Source: Burkholderiales bacterium (GTDB lineage Bacteria > Pseudomonadota > Gammaproteobacteria > Burkholderiales > Burkholderiaceae_C). From it: DNA of 39,294 nucleotides. Location of the stretch: contig CANGBT010000006.1 in the NCBI GenBank assembly GCA_947452135.1, positions 1 to 39,294 of the forward strand, written 5' to 3'. How positions within the stretch are numbered: position 1 is the first letter of the stretch; the number at the start of each line of letters is the position of its first letter. The notes under the pieces were generated by a model. That model was given only the letters and a program-made list of their open reading frames with translations, was not told the origin of the DNA and did not search any database. Position numbers and translations under genes: made by a program. Shown here piece by piece: positions 26,101-36,740 of the stretch.

Positions 26101-27198
26101 CTACTTCCAGATGTTCCAAGGGGACTGAATCCACAGACCCACCACGACCAGCCACACCAGGGTCAGCGGAATGAACACCTTCCAGCCCAAACGCATGATC
26201 TGGTCATAGCGGTAGCGAGGAAAACTCGCCCGCACCCAAAGGAACAACGTACAAATCATGAACGTCTTTCCAAACAGCCAGACCCAGTTCCAGAACCACA
26301 TCGATTGAACGATCCAGTCCGGCGTGCTCAGACCCATGCTCGAGAACGACACGGGCGCCATCCACCCGCCGAGGAACATCAGGCAAGCGAGCGCAGAAAC
26401 CAGAATGATGTTCGCGTATTCGGCCAGGAAAAACATCGCGAACGACATACCCGAGTACTCGACCATGTGCCCGGCCACGATCTCTGACTCACCCTCGACC
26501 ACGTCAAAGGGGTGGCGGTTGGTTTCAGCGATGCTGGCGATCACGTAAATCACGAAAATTGGAAGCAGCGGCAGCCAGTTCCAACTGAGAAACGTCAACC
26601 CCATGTCGGCGAAGGTGCCACGCCCCTGCTGCTGCACGACGTCGGTCATGTTGAGGCTGCCTGTGACCATCAGTACCACCACCAGAGCGAATCCCATGGC
26701 GATTTCGTAGCTCACCATTTGAGCCGATGCGCGCAATGCGCCCAAGAACGCGTACTTGGAGTTGGAAGCCCAGCCGGCGATGATCACGCCGTAAACCTCC
26801 ATCGATGTGATCGCCATCAGGAACAGCAGGCCGGCATTGATGTTGGCCAGCGCCGCTTCGGGGCCGAACGGCATCACGGCCCAGGCTGCGAGTGCCGGCA
26901 TGATGGTCATCACAGGACCTAGGAAAAAAAGTCCCTTATTGGCTGCTGAGGGAACAATGATTTCCTTGAACACCAACTTGACCGCATCCGCGATCGGTTG
27001 AAGCAGCCCGAGCGGTCCGACACGGTTCGGGCCGGGACGTATTTGTGTCCAACCGATCGCCTTACGCTCCCACAGCGTGAGGTAGGCCACACACAGCATC
27101 AACGGAATCACCAAGGCGATGATCTTGATCAGTGAGTAGACCAGCGGCCAAGCGCTGCCGAGGACGGAAACACCGAATGAGTTGACAGTCTCGAACAT
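26101..27198 (-). CDS. nuoH: NADH-quinone oxidoreductase subunit H
   Basis: [65 protein letters not shown]. Confidence 0.97.
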   Translation of the reverse strand: MFETVNSFGVSVLGSAWPLVYSLIKIIALVIPLMLCVAYLTLWERKAIGWTQIRPGPNRVGPLGLLQPIADAVKLVFKEIIVPSAANKGLFFLGPVMTIMPALAAWAVMPFGPEAALANINAGLLFLMAITSMEVYGVIIAGWASNSKYAFLGALRASAQMVSYEIAMGFALVVVLMVTGSLNMTDVVQQQGRGTFADMGLTFLSWNWLPLLPIFVIYVIASIAETNRHPFDVVEGESEIVAGHMVEYSGMSFAMFFLAEYANIILVSALACLMFLGGWMAPVSFSSMGLSTPDWIVQSMWFWNWVWLFGKTFMICTLFLWVRASFPRYRYDQIMRLGWKVFIPLTLVWLVVVGLWIQSPWNIWK

Positions 27199-27207
27199 GT
27201 CGCGGCC

Positions 27208-29532
27208 TCAGACCTTGTCGAGGGTGACAGCGCCAAACATGGCGCCGAGGGTTGCTGACCGGGCGGTGCCGGCGCTCACGCGGACAGCACGGGCAGCGAG
27301 TGTGGGATCAATGCGGACCGGCAGATCAGCTGACCATGGGCCCTGCGAGACGCGCACGACCGCGCCATCGACCAGCCCCATCTGCGCTGCAGTGCTGGTG
27401 GAAACTCCTACTGTCGGCGCTGCGGCATCAGCCGTGTGCTGAAGCGCATCGGAGCGACGCACCAGGCCATCGGTTTGGTAGATAGGCACATCGGACACCC
27501 GTTCGAGACCGGAGATGGTCTCGGTCAGGGTCACCGCTTGAGCCACGGCGTTATGCAAACGGGCTGGAATCGAATCCAGATCGCCCAACGCCTCGGCACG
27601 GACCGCCTCAGAGGTTTCGAACTCGAAACCCGGCAGATTCAGCAGGTTGCCAAGCACGCGCAGGACTTTCCAGGCTGGACGAGTTTCGCCCAGGGGCTTG
27701 ACCACGCCATGGAAGCTTTGGGCTCGACCCTCGGCGTTGACGAACGTGCCTGAGGTTTCAGTGAACGGAGCAATCGGCAAGAGCACATCTGCACAGTCGA
27801 GTGCAGCGTCGCGGAAGGAGGTGAAAGCCACAACCATCTCGGCAGATTGCAGTGCCGCCACGGCGGCTGCGGGCTGGGCGGCATCGCGGTCGGGTTCCAC
27901 GTTGAGCAGCAAGCAGGCCTTCAACGAACCTTGAAGCATCGCAGCCGCATTCAAACCGCCGGAGACCGGTTGAGCGCGCACCAGTTGAGCGCCGACGGTG
28001 TTGGCGGCCTCGGTGAGATCCCCCACCGACGCACCGGTGTGTTCGCCGATCCAGTTGGCGAGAGACTTCAGTTGCACCGCCTGCGGATGTTGCACTGCGG
28101 CGTTCCCGAGAAGGATGGCCTTGCGCTCACCACCGAGCAGCGACGCGGCAATGGCAGCAGCGTGCGGGGAAACTTCCACCACGGCGGGTGCCAAAACACC
28201 CTTCGTTGCAGCGACCGCCGCAGCCACCTCGGCCAGCGCTCGCAGCCAGCCGCTGGGTTCTGCTGTCAACTGAGTGGCGACCGGCATGAGCCAGTCGTCG
28301 TGAACCGCCTGCAGGCTGTGGATTTGCGCACCCTTGCGCGCCGACTGGCGCAGTCGCTGGGCCAGGAGCGGGTGATCCTTGCGCAGGAACGAACCGACCA
28401 CCAGGACGCGCTGCATGTCAGACAGTGACTCGATCGAGGTACCCAACCAGCGAGCCGGCGAGTCGGCCTGGGTGGTGGTCGAAAAATCCGCGTGCCGCAG
28501 CCGATGGTCGATGTTGTCGCTTCCCAGACCTCGAACCAGTTTGCCCAGCAAGTGGAGCTCCTCAACGGTGCTGTGAGCGCTGCCCAAAGCTCCGATGGAT
28601 TGCGAACCATGGTCGGCCTTGATCTGTGCCAGCCCGTTGGCCACGTACTGAAGCGCCGTAGTCCAGTCGACCGTCTTCCACTCGCCGCCTTGTTTGAGCA
28701 TGGGAGCGGTCAGGCGCAATTCGCTGTTGACAGCCTCGTACGAGAAGCGGTCGCGGTCAGCGATCCAGCATTCGTTGACGGCTTCGTTCTCAAGCGGCAC
28801 CACGCGCATCACTTTGTTGGCCTTGACCTGAACGATCAGGTTGGCACCGGTGCTGTCGTGCGGAGATACCGACTTGCGACGCGACAGTTCCCAAGTCCGG
28901 GCGCTGTAGCGAAACGGCTTGCTGGTGAGTGCGCCGACCGGGCAGACGTCGATCATGTTGCCCGACAGTTCGGAGTCGATGGTGCCTCCAACCACGGTCG
29001 TGATTTCGGAATGCTCGCCGCGATGAATCATGCCGAGTTCCATCACGCCAGCGACTTCCTGACCGAAACGCACGCAGCGGGTGCAATGGATGCAGCGGCT
29101 CATCTCCTGCATGGAGATCAGTGGGCCGACATCCTTGTGGAAGACAACACGCTTTTCTTCGTGGTATCGAGAACTGGAACCGCCGTAACCCACGGCCAGA
29201 TCTTGCAGTTGACACTCGCCACCCTGATCGCAGATCGGGCAATCCAGCGGGTGGTTGATGAGGAGGAACTCCATGACCGACTGCTGCGCCTTGAGTGCCT
29301 TGTCACTCTTGGTGCGAACGATCATGCCTTGCGTCACCGGCGTGGCACACGCGGGCATGGGCTTGGGAGCTTTTTCGATGTCGACCAGACACATGCGGCA
29401 GTTCGCCGCAATGGAGAGCTTCTTGTGGTAACAGAAGTGCGGGATGTAGGTGCCCGCCTTGTCGGCGGCGTGCATCACCATGCTGCCTTCGGCGATCTCG
29501 ACCTTCTGGCCGTCAAGCTGAATTTCAATCAT
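27208..29532 (-). CDS. nuoG: NADH-quinone oxidoreductase subunit G
   Basis: [2Fe-2S] and [4Fe-4S] motifs (PHFCYHKKLSIAANCRMCLVD, CPICDQGGECQLQD, CIHCTRCVRF, NMIDVCPVGAL). Confidence 0.97.
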   Translation of the reverse strand: MIEIQLDGQKVEIAEGSMVMHAADKAGTYIPHFCYHKKLSIAANCRMCLVDIEKAPKPMPACATPVTQGMIVRTKSDKALKAQQSVMEFLLINHPLDCPICDQGGECQLQDLAVGYGGSSSRYHEEKRVVFHKDVGPLISMQEMSRCIHCTRCVRFGQEVAGVMELGMIHRGEHSEITTVVGGTIDSELSGNMIDVCPVGALTSKPFRYSARTWELSRRKSVSPHDSTGANLIVQVKANKVMRVVPLENEAVNECWIADRDRFSYEAVNSELRLTAPMLKQGGEWKTVDWTTALQYVANGLAQIKADHGSQSIGALGSAHSTVEELHLLGKLVRGLGSDNIDHRLRHADFSTTTQADSPARWLGTSIESLSDMQRVLVVGSFLRKDHPLLAQRLRQSARKGAQIHSLQAVHDDWLMPVATQLTAEPSGWLRALAEVAAAVAATKGVLAPAVVEVSPHAAAIAASLLGGERKAILLGNAAVQHPQAVQLKSLANWIGEHTGASVGDLTEAANTVGAQLVRAQPVSGGLNAAAMLQGSLKACLLLNVEPDRDAAQPAAAVAALQSAEMVVAFTSFRDAALDCADVLLPIAPFTETSGTFVNAEGRAQSFHGVVKPLGETRPAWKVLRVLGNLLNLPGFEFETSEAVRAEALGDLDSIPARLHNAVAQAVTLTETISGLERVSDVPIYQTDGLVRRSDALQHTADAAAPTVGVSTSTAAQMGLVDGAVVRVSQGPWSADLPVRIDPTLAARAVRVSAGTARSATLGAMFGAVTLDKV

Positions 29533-29567
29533 GACGATGGTGTGGCGCTGGAGTCGGTTGTGATCGG

Positions 29568-30911
29568 TCAAACATAGGCCGGGACGATGCAGGATTTGTG
29601 TTCGACGTGATGAATGAACTCATCACGGAAGTGCTTGATCATCGCGCGCACCGGCATCGCGGCAGCATCACCCAGCGCACAGATAGTGCGGCCCTGGATG
29701 TTGTCAGCCACCGAGTTCAGCATGTCGATGTCTTCCATCTTGCCGTGACCGTTCTCGATGCGCTCGACCATGCGATGCATCCAGCCCGTGCCTTCACGGC
29801 AAGGCGTGCACTGGCCGCAACTCTCGTGGGTGTAGAAATAGCTCAGGCGCAGAAGGCTCTTGACCATGCAACGGCTGTCATCAAGCACGATCACCGCCCC
29901 CGAGCCAAGCATTGAGCCGGCCTTTGAGATGCTGTCGTAGTCCATGGTGAGATCCATCATCGTTGCACCAGGCAGAACCGGCGAAGATGAACCGCCCGGA
30001 ATCACCGCCTTCAATTGACGGCCTTTGCGGACGCCTCCAGCAAGTTCAAGCAAAGCAGGGAACGGCGTACCCATGGGCACCTCAAAATTCCCGGGACGCT
30101 CGACATCTCCCGAAACCGAGTAAATCTTCGTTCCGCCGTTGTTGGGCTTGCCGACCTCGAGGTACTTTTGGCCGCCGTTGCGGATGATCCAAGGCACTGC
30201 CGCGAAGGTTTCGGTGTTGTTGATCGTGGTGGGCTTGCCGTAAACGCCATAGCTGGCCGGAAACGGCGGCTTGAAGCGCGGCTGCCCCTTCTTGCCTTCG
30301 AGAGATTCGATCAGCGCCGTTTCCTCTCCGCAGATGTAGGCGCCAAAACCATGCGCCGCATGCAACTGGAAGTTGAAATTCGAGCCCATGATCTTGTCGC
30401 CAAGATAGCCCGCCGCCCGCGCCTGATCGAGTGCGACCTCGAAACGCTCATAGGCATCGAAAATTTCGCCGTGGATGTAGTTGTAGCCAGTACCGATGCC
30501 CATCGCGTAGGCGGCAATTGCCATGCCTTCGATGACCTGGTGGGGATTGAACATGAGGATGTCGCGGTCCTTGCAGGTACCGGGCTCACCTTCGTCGGAG
30601 TTACAGACGAGATACTTGTTGCCCGGGTACATGCGCGGCATGAAGCTCCACTTCAAGCCGGTGGGGAAGCCCGCACCACCGCGGCCGCGCAACGCTGAAG
30701 TCTTGACCTCGGCGATCACCTGGTCGGCCGTCATGCCTTCGCCGCCGTCGAGTCCGAGGATCTTGCGCAAAGCCTGATAACCGCCACGCGACTCGTAGTC
30801 GGCCAATTGCCAATTGCTGCCGTTCAGGTCGGCGTAAATCTGGGCGCCAATGTGGCGACCATGAAAGCACGTGGCCACGCCGTCGGACTGAAACTGTGAA
30901 AGATCGAGCAT
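29568..30911 (-). CDS. nuoF: NADH-quinone oxidoreductase subunit F
   Basis: [46 protein letters not shown]. Confidence 0.98.
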   Translation of the reverse strand: MLDLSQFQSDGVATCFHGRHIGAQIYADLNGSNWQLADYESRGGYQALRKILGLDGGEGMTADQVIAEVKTSALRGRGGAGFPTGLKWSFMPRMYPGNKYLVCNSDEGEPGTCKDRDILMFNPHQVIEGMAIAAYAMGIGTGYNYIHGEIFDAYERFEVALDQARAAGYLGDKIMGSNFNFQLHAAHGFGAYICGEETALIESLEGKKGQPRFKPPFPASYGVYGKPTTINNTETFAAVPWIIRNGGQKYLEVGKPNNGGTKIYSVSGDVERPGNFEVPMGTPFPALLELAGGVRKGRQLKAVIPGGSSSPVLPGATMMDLTMDYDSISKAGSMLGSGAVIVLDDSRCMVKSLLRLSYFYTHESCGQCTPCREGTGWMHRMVERIENGHGKMEDIDMLNSVADNIQGRTICALGDAAAMPVRAMIKHFRDEFIHHVEHKSCIVPAYV

Positions 30912-30928
30912 GTGGGACCCTGAACTGC

Positions 30929-31438
30929 TCAGCGGGGCGAGTCGGCTTGCGCCTTGAGGAGATCCACCAGCGCATCAAGGCGTTGATGGTCCATGAAACT
31001 GCACATCTGCCGGTCGTTGACCAGCAAAACAGGCGAGTCCGCGCAAGCCCCCAGGCATTCGCTTTGCTGCAGAGTGATCACGCCGTCGGCTGTGGTCTCG
31101 CCTTCTTCGATGCCGAGACGAGTGCACAGGTGCTCGAGGGCCGCCTGCCCGTCACGCAACTGGCAAGGCAGGTTCGTGCAAACGTTGATCTTGAAGCGCC
31201 CGACCGGCTTCTGGTTGTACATGTTGTAAAAGGTGGTGACCTCATGCACCGCAATCGCCGGCATGCCCAGGAAGTCAGCCAACGTCTTCTCGCTTTCGGG
31301 AGACACGTAACCCTGCTCTTGTTGAATGATGGCAAGACACGCCATCACTGCAGACTGCCGCTGGTCGGCGGGGTACTTGGCCACTTCGCGCGCAAAGCGC
31401 TGGATCGTGGCTTCAGAAAATGCATGTGGCGCGCTCAC
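30929..31438 (-). CDS. nuoE: NADH-quinone oxidoreductase subunit E
   Basis: [28 protein letters not shown]...[16 protein letters not shown]. Confidence 0.97.
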   Translation of the reverse strand: MSAPHAFSEATIQRFAREVAKYPADQRQSAVMACLAIIQQEQGYVSPESEKTLADFLGMPAIAVHEVTTFYNMYNQKPVGRFKINVCTNLPCQLRDGQAALEHLCTRLGIEEGETTADGVITLQQSECLGACADSPVLLVNDRQMCSFMDHQRLDALVDLLKAQADSPR

Positions 31439-32688
31439 CGGTCGATTTCTCCGAAAACGATGTCCATCGTGCCGATCACTGCCACGGCGTCGGCAATCAT
31501 GTGCCCCCGCGACATTTCGTCGAGTGCCGCAAGATGCGGGAAACCCGGCGCGCGGATCTTGAGTCGGTAGGGCTTGTTCGCACCATCGCTGACGATGTAG
31601 ACGCCGAATTCACCCTTCGGATGTTCAACTGCTGCATACGCCTCACCTTCTGGCACATGAAAGCCTTCGGTGAAGAGCTTGAAGTGGTGGATCAACTCCT
31701 CCATGCTCGACTTCATGTCGACCCGTGAAGGTGGTGCCACCTTGTGGTTGGAGGTAATAACCGGCCCTGGATTGGCACGCAGCCAGTCCACGCACTGCTT
31801 GATGATCCGATTGGACTGGCGCATCTCCTCGATGCGCACCAGATAGCGGTCATAGGTGTCTCCATTGACGCCCACGGGCACGTCGAAGTCCATGTGCTCA
31901 TAGACGTCGTAGGGTTGCTTCTTGCGCAAATCCCATTCGATGCCCGAACCTCGCAGCATGGCACCGGAAAAGCCGAGATTGAGCGCGCGCTCAGGGGTCA
32001 CCACGCCAATGCCCACCGTGCGCTGCTTCCAGATCCGGTTGTCAGTGAGTAGCGTCTCGTAGTCGTCGACGCACTTTGGAAACCGCCTGACGAAGTCGTC
32101 GATGAAGTCGAGCAGACTGCCGTGACGGTTGTCATTGAGCGCCGTCATGACCTTCGCATTGCGCACCTTCGATGCCTTGTACTGGGGCATGGTGTCAGGC
32201 AGGTCACGGTACACACCGCCCGGGCGGAAGTAAGCGGCGTGCATCCGGGCACCGGAAGCGGCTTCATACATATCAAACAGGTCTTCGCGCTCTCGGAAGC
32301 AGTAGATGAAAATGTTCATCGCGCCGCAATCCAGCCCGTGCGCACCCAGCCACATCAAGTGGTTGAGCAGTCGGGTGATCTCACTGAACATGACGCGGAT
32401 GTACTGCGCGCGAACCGGCACATCGACACCCAGCAACTTCTCGATGGCCAGGCAATAGGCGTGCTCGTTGCACATCATCGACACATAGTCCAGCCGGTCC
32501 ATATAGGGCAGAGACTGGATGTAGGTTTTGCTCTCCGCCAGCTTTTCGGTGGCGCGATGCAGCAAGCCGATGTGCGGGTCGGCGCGCTGAATGACTTCGC
32601 CGTCCAACTCAAGCACCAGCCGAAGCACGCCGTGCGCGGCCGGATGCTGGGGCCCGAAATTCAGGGTGTAGTTTTTGATGTCAGCCAT
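31435..32688 (-). CDS. nuoD: NADH-quinone oxidoreductase subunit D
   Basis: [43 protein letters not shown]. Confidence 0.98.
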   Translation of the reverse strand: MADIKNYTLNFGPQHPAAHGVLRLVLELDGEVIQRADPHIGLLHRATEKLAESKTYIQSLPYMDRLDYVSMMCNEHAYCLAIEKLLGVDVPVRAQYIRVMFSEITRLLNHLMWLGAHGLDCGAMNIFIYCFREREDLFDMYEAASGARMHAAYFRPGGVYRDLPDTMPQYKASKVRNAKVMTALNDNRHGSLLDFIDDFVRRFPKCVDDYETLLTDNRIWKQRTVGIGVVTPERALNLGFSGAMLRGSGIEWDLRKKQPYDVYEHMDFDVPVGVNGDTYDRYLVRIEEMRQSNRIIKQCVDWLRANPGPVITSNHKVAPPSRVDMKSSMEELIHHFKLFTEGFHVPEGEAYAAVEHPKGEFGVYIVSDGANKPYRLKIRAPGFPHLAALDEMSRGHMIADAVAVIGTMDIVFGEIDR

Positions 32689-32711
32689 GAAAGTACCTCA
32701 ACGCCGGCGGG

Positions 32712-33308
32712 TCAGTGCAGACCGCCGTAGTTGTCTTCACGGATGATCCGTGGCGTGATGTCGCGTGGCTCGATGGTTACCGGCTGGTAAATCACGCGCT
32801 TTTTCTCGGCGTCGTAGCGCATTTCGACGTGACCCGAGGTCGGGAAGTCCTTGCGGAACGGGTGACCGATGAAACCGTAGTCGGTGAGGATGCGGCGCAG
32901 GTCCAGATGCCCCTCGAAGATGATGCCGTAAAGGTCAAAAGCCTCACGCTCGAACCAGTTGGCCGAACTCCAGATGTCGTTGAGAGAGGCAACCGACGGC
33001 ATCTCATCATCGAAGCAGAAAACCTTCAACCGCAACCGCCAGTTGTGGCTGACCGACAGCAAGTGGGAAACGACGCAAAAACGCAACCCCTCACACTCTT
33101 GGTCCCGATAGGCCGAGTAATCCACACCGCAAAGGTCGATCAACTGCTCAAAACGCAGGGATGTGTCATCTCTCAGCATCAAAGCAACGCCCGGATAGTC
33201 CGCCGCATTCACGGTAAGCGTCAGCTCTTCGCGGTCACAAACCAGCGACCTCACGCGCGAGCCCAGTGCGGTCTCCAGCGCAAGTTTCAGGTTGTCGAGT
33301 TTGCTCAT
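32712..33308 (-). CDS. nuoC: NADH-quinone oxidoreductase subunit C
   Basis: [40 protein letters not shown]. Confidence 0.97.
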   Translation of the reverse strand: MSKLDNLKLALETALGSRVRSLVCDREELTLTVNAADYPGVALMLRDDTSLRFEQLIDLCGVDYSAYRDQECEGLRFCVVSHLLSVSHNWRLRLKVFCFDDEMPSVASLNDIWSSANWFEREAFDLYGIIFEGHLDLRRILTDYGFIGHPFRKDFPTSGHVEMRYDAEKKRVIYQPVTIEPRDITPRIIREDNYGGLH

Positions 33309-33329
33309 GGGGTCTGGGGCAAAGGTCAG

Positions 33330-33806
33330 TCAGCGAGCGATGGTGTTTTCACGGCGGATCTTCGTCTGCAACTGCAAGATGCCGTACAGCAAAGCCTCGG
33401 CCGTGGGCGGGCACCCAGGCACATACACATCGACCGGCACGATCCGGTCGCAGCCGCGAACCACCGAATAGCTGTAGTGGTAGTAGCCACCCCCGTTGGC
33501 ACAAGAGCCCATGCTGAGAACCCAACGCGGCTCAGCCATCTGGTCGTAGACCTTGCGAAGGGCGGGCGCCATCTTGTTGCACAGCGTGCCGGCAACGATC
33601 ATCAGGTCGCTCTGACGGGGACTGGGCCGAAACAGCATACCGAAGCGGTCTATGTCATAGCGAGCAGCGCCCGCGTGCATCATTTCAACGGCACAGCAAG
33701 CCAGACCAAACGTCATGGGCCAAAGCGATCCGGTCTTGGACCAATTGATGACAGTATCCAGGCTCGTGGTAACGAAACCTTCTTTGAGAATGCCCTCAAT
33801 GCCCAT
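33330..33806 (-). CDS. nuoB: NADH-quinone oxidoreductase subunit B
   Basis: [28 protein letters not shown]...[10 protein letters not shown]...[15 protein letters not shown]. Confidence 0.98.
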   Translation of the reverse strand: MGIEGILKEGFVTTSLDTVINWSKTGSLWPMTFGLACCAVEMMHAGAARYDIDRFGMLFRPSPRQSDLMIVAGTLCNKMAPALRKVYDQMAEPRWVLSMGSCANGGGYYHYSYSVVRGCDRIVPVDVYVPGCPPTAEALLYGILQLQTKIRRENTIAR

Positions 33807-33839
33807 GGTGCTGCCCGGTGCCGTTAATGCGTTGAATGA

Positions 33840-34199
33840 TCATTCCCAATCCAGGGCGCCTTTTTTCCACTCGTAGGCAAAACCAACGACCAGGATGCCA
33901 AGGAAGATCATCATGGACCAAAAGCCGGTCGCGCCGATCTCGCGCAAGGAAACCGCCCAGGGAAAGAGGAACGCAATCTCGAGGTCGAACAGGATGAACA
34001 AGATGGCCACGAGGTAGTAGCGCACATCGAACTTCATTCGAGCATCTTCGAATGCCTCGAAGCCGCATTCGTAGGGGGAATTCTTTGCCGCGTCGGGCCG
34101 GTTCGGCCCCATCACGAAACCAATCACCTGTGGCAGCACGCCGACCAGCACGCCAACCAGAATGAAGAGGATCACTGGCAGGTAGGGTTGCAGGTCCAT
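33840..34199 (-). CDS. nuoA: NADH-quinone oxidoreductase subunit A
   Basis: [43 protein letters not shown]; start set at MDLQPYLPV. Confidence 0.97.
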   Translation of the reverse strand: MDLQPYLPVILFILVGVLVGVLPQVIGFVMGPNRPDAAKNSPYECGFEAFEDARMKFDVRYYLVAILFILFDLEIAFLFPWAVSLREIGATGFWSMMIFLGILVVGFAYEWKKGALDWE

Positions 34200-34260
34200 G
34201 TTGCTTTGGGGGCCTCTGAGGTCACAGGAATTTGCAGGTTGGACATATACGAAAAACACT

Positions 34261-34345
34261 TGGTGCCGACGGCGAGACTCGAACTCGCACAGCTTTCGCC
34301 ACTACCCCCTCAAGATAGCGTGTCTACCAATTTCACCACGTCGGC
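34261..34345 (-). tRNA. tRNA-Leu, anticodon GAG, CCA encoded
   Basis: Reverse complement GCCGACGTGGTGAAATTGGTAGACACGCTATCTTGAGGGGGTAGTGGCGAAAGCTGTGCGAGTTCGAGTCTCGCCGTCGGCACCA folds as class II tRNA with variable arm; anticodon stem CTATC/GGTAG, loop TTGAGGG. Confidence 0.96.
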
Positions 34346-34370
34346 CATGTCTTCAGTCGGCTTGCAAGGC

Positions 34371-34386
34371 GTCCTCGCAAGAGGAC
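34371..34386. other. Small perfect hairpin GTCCTC-GCAA-GAGGAC between secG and tRNA-Leu
   Basis: 6-bp perfect arms with 4-nt loop. Confidence 0.4.
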
Positions 34387-34473
34387 AAAACGCTTCGCTC
34401 GACAGCCGAAAATTCTAACCGTAAAGCCAGTGTTTTCGGCCCTTCCTGAGCATTCAATCAGGATGCAACCGAA

Positions 34474-34875
34474 TCACTTCGAGGGGATCACCCCGGCACC
34501 CGAAGCGGCCACTGCCGCTGGCGACTCCATGGATGCGGCTCCGGGAATTTGCGCCGCCCCGGTTGGCGCGCTCGCCGCCGAAACCGCAGCGGAAATCGAG
34601 GGCTTATCGAGCACGCTGTCCGCCGACACTCGGCTACGGTCGTTGGAGAGATACGCCAGCAAAACGGTGCAAGAGAAAAACACCGCGGCGCAAACAGCAG
34701 TCGAGCGCGACAGGAAGTTGGCACTCCCGGTAGCCCCGAAAAGGCTGCCGGAAGCGCCACTGCCAAATGACGCGCCCATGTCAGCGCCCTTGCCGTGCTG
34801 TACCAGCACCAAGCCAATCATCGCCAGGGCCGCGAGGATCTGCACAGCTACTACGAGGTTCGTGATCAGGTTCAT
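34474..34875 (-). CDS. secG: Preprotein translocase subunit SecG
   Basis: LITNLVVAVQILAALAMIGLVLVQHGKGADMGASFGSGASGSLFGATGSANFLSRSTA; Ala/Ser/Pro-rich C-terminal tail. Confidence 0.95.
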   Translation of the reverse strand: MNLITNLVVAVQILAALAMIGLVLVQHGKGADMGASFGSGASGSLFGATGSANFLSRSTAVCAAVFFSCTVLLAYLSNDRSRVSADSVLDKPSISAAVSAASAPTGAAQIPGAASMESPAAVAASGAGVIPSK

Positions 34876-35681
34876 GTTCTCAACTTTCCAGAAGACTCTA
34901 GTGCAGCCGCCGTAGCCGCACGACAAATGACAGAAAAATCGGCAGCCTTCAGGGATGCACCCCCCACAAGACCACCATCGATATCAGGTTGCGCAAACAT
35001 CGAATGGGCGTTCGCTGGTGAAACACTCCCACCGTAAAGAAGTCGCATTTCCAACGCCCGTGTGCTGGCCGCAGCCAGTTGCGCACGCAACACCGCGTGC
35101 ACCGCCTGAGCCTGCTCCGGCGATGCGTTCTTGCCGGTTCCGATGGCCCACACGGGCTCGTAGGCCACGACGATTTGCGACACGCAGTGACCCAGCGTGT
35201 GCACCACTGCCGACAACTGCCGCTTGACCACCGATTCGGTGAGCTCGGCCTCGTGTTCGTCTGCCGATTCGCCAACACACACAACAGGGGTCAAACCATG
35301 CGCCAAGGCGATACGAGCCTTGTCGGCCACCGCCTGATCAGACTCGCCGTGATGAACCCGACGCTCGGAATGACCCACGATGACGTAACGGCAACCGAAC
35401 TCAGCCAGCATCCCCGCAGACACCTCGCCGGTGTAGGCGCCGGACTCATGGGCTGAGCAGTCCTGCGCGCCCCATCCGATACCACTCCCCTGGAGCGACA
35501 GCGCCACGTCGAGCAGGTAAGGGAACGGGCAGCACACGCTCACCTCCGCGTCGAAGGGACCGTTAGCCCGTAGCCCTGCGAGCAACTCGGCATTGGCCAC
35601 GCGCGAGCCGTTCATCTTCCAATTGCCTACGACCAAGGGTCTGCGCGCCATCGAACGCACTGAACCTGACAGGTTCACCAT
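34872..35681 (-). CDS. tpiA: Triosephosphate isomerase
   Basis: LVVGNWKMNGS; YVIVGHSERR; VVAYEPVWAIGTGK; LLYGGSVSPANA. Confidence 0.98.
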   Translation of the reverse strand: MVNLSGSVRSMARRPLVVGNWKMNGSRVANAELLAGLRANGPFDAEVSVCCPFPYLLDVALSLQGSGIGWGAQDCSAHESGAYTGEVSAGMLAEFGCRYVIVGHSERRVHHGESDQAVADKARIALAHGLTPVVCVGESADEHEAELTESVVKRQLSAVVHTLGHCVSQIVVAYEPVWAIGTGKNASPEQAQAVHAVLRAQLAAASTRALEMRLLYGGSVSPANAHSMFAQPDIDGGLVGGASLKAADFSVICRAATAAALESSGKLRT

Positions 35682-36661
35682 GACAGCACCAACTTTCCGA
35701 TATGGCGGTTGGACTCCATCAGCGCATGCGCAGCTGCAGCCTTTTCCGCCGGGAATACGCCAAAGACCACCGGCCTGACGACGCCCGAGGCAAACCATCC
35801 CCAAACCTTTGAGCGCAGTCCACGGGCGATCGCAGACTTGAACTCAACCGAGCGTGAGCGCAGGGTCGAACCCGTGATCGTGAGACGCCGGCGCATCAAC
35901 TGAGCTGCGTCAAACGAGGCGGACTTGCCACCCTGCACCGAGATGATCACCAGCCGCCCATCTTCGGCGAGACAGTTCATCTCTCGTGCCACATAGTCGC
36001 CGGCAACGATGTCGAGGATCACATCGACGCCGCGTCCAGCAGTCAGGCGCAAAGACTCTTCGACAAAATCCTGGGTGCGGTGGTTGATCGCATGTTGCGC
36101 ACCCAGAGCGACGCATGCGTCAGCCTTCTCGTCAGAGCCCACCGTCACGATCACGGTGGCGCCTGCCGCACGAGCCAACTGGATGGCCGTGACACCGATG
36201 CCGCTGGAGCCGCCCTGGATCAGGATGGTTTCACCAGTCTTCAAGCCGCCACGCTCGAACACGTTCGACCAGACCGTGAAGAAGGTTTCGGGCAGGCTGG
36301 CGGCCTCGATGTCGGTCAAACCCGACGGCACCGGAAGGCACTGCCCAACGGGAGCCACACAGCGCTCGGCATAGCCACCACCTGAGACGAGCGCGCAAAC
36401 CCGGTCGCCCACGCTGATACCGGCGGCGAGCATGGCCTGAGGGTCACCCGAAGCCACCGTGCCTGCGACCTCGAGACCGGGCAGGTCCGAAGCACCCGCA
36501 GGCGGCGGATAAAGCCCCTTGCGTTGCAGCACGTCTGGGCGATTGATCCCGGACGCCGCCACGGCGATCAGCAACTCGCCCGCACCGGCAACCGGCTCAG
36601 GACGATCCGTCAGGCGCAGCACGTCTGGCGGCCCGAATGAACTGATTTCAACGGCTTTCAT
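35675..36661 (-). CDS. NAD(P)H-quinone oxidoreductase, PIG3/Qor-like MDR family
   Basis: MKAVEISSFGPPDVLRLTDRPEPVAGAGELLIAVAASGINRPDVLQRKGLYPPPAGASDLPGLEVAG; GETILIQGGSSGIGVTAIQLARAAGA. Confidence 0.92.
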   Translation of the reverse strand: MKAVEISSFGPPDVLRLTDRPEPVAGAGELLIAVAASGINRPDVLQRKGLYPPPAGASDLPGLEVAGTVASGDPQAMLAAGISVGDRVCALVSGGGYAERCVAPVGQCLPVPSGLTDIEAASLPETFFTVWSNVFERGGLKTGETILIQGGSSGIGVTAIQLARAAGATVIVTVGSDEKADACVALGAQHAINHRTQDFVEESLRLTAGRGVDVILDIVAGDYVAREMNCLAEDGRLVIISVQGGKSASFDAAQLMRRRLTITGSTLRSRSVEFKSAIARGLRSKVWGWFASGVVRPVVFGVFPAEKAAAAHALMESNRHIGKLVLSW

Positions 36662-36688
36662 CGTGATCAGGATCGAACCCCGGAACTG

Positions 36689-36711
36689 CGCGGGGGATGG
36701 CTCCCCCCGCG
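36689..36711 (-). terminator. Hairpin CGCGGGGG-atggctc-CCCCCGCG downstream of pnp
   Basis: Perfect 8-bp GC-only arms, about 30 nt after the pnp stop; no U-tract. Confidence 0.5.
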
Positions 36712-36740
36712 TCGACCGAAGCCCAATTCGAGACGTCGCT

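Noticed and set aside
19435-34199. nuo operon considered as a possible unusual or split complex I
   Set aside because: All 14 subunits are present in canonical order with intact cofactor motifs; standard betaproteobacterial complex I apart from the NuoL loop.
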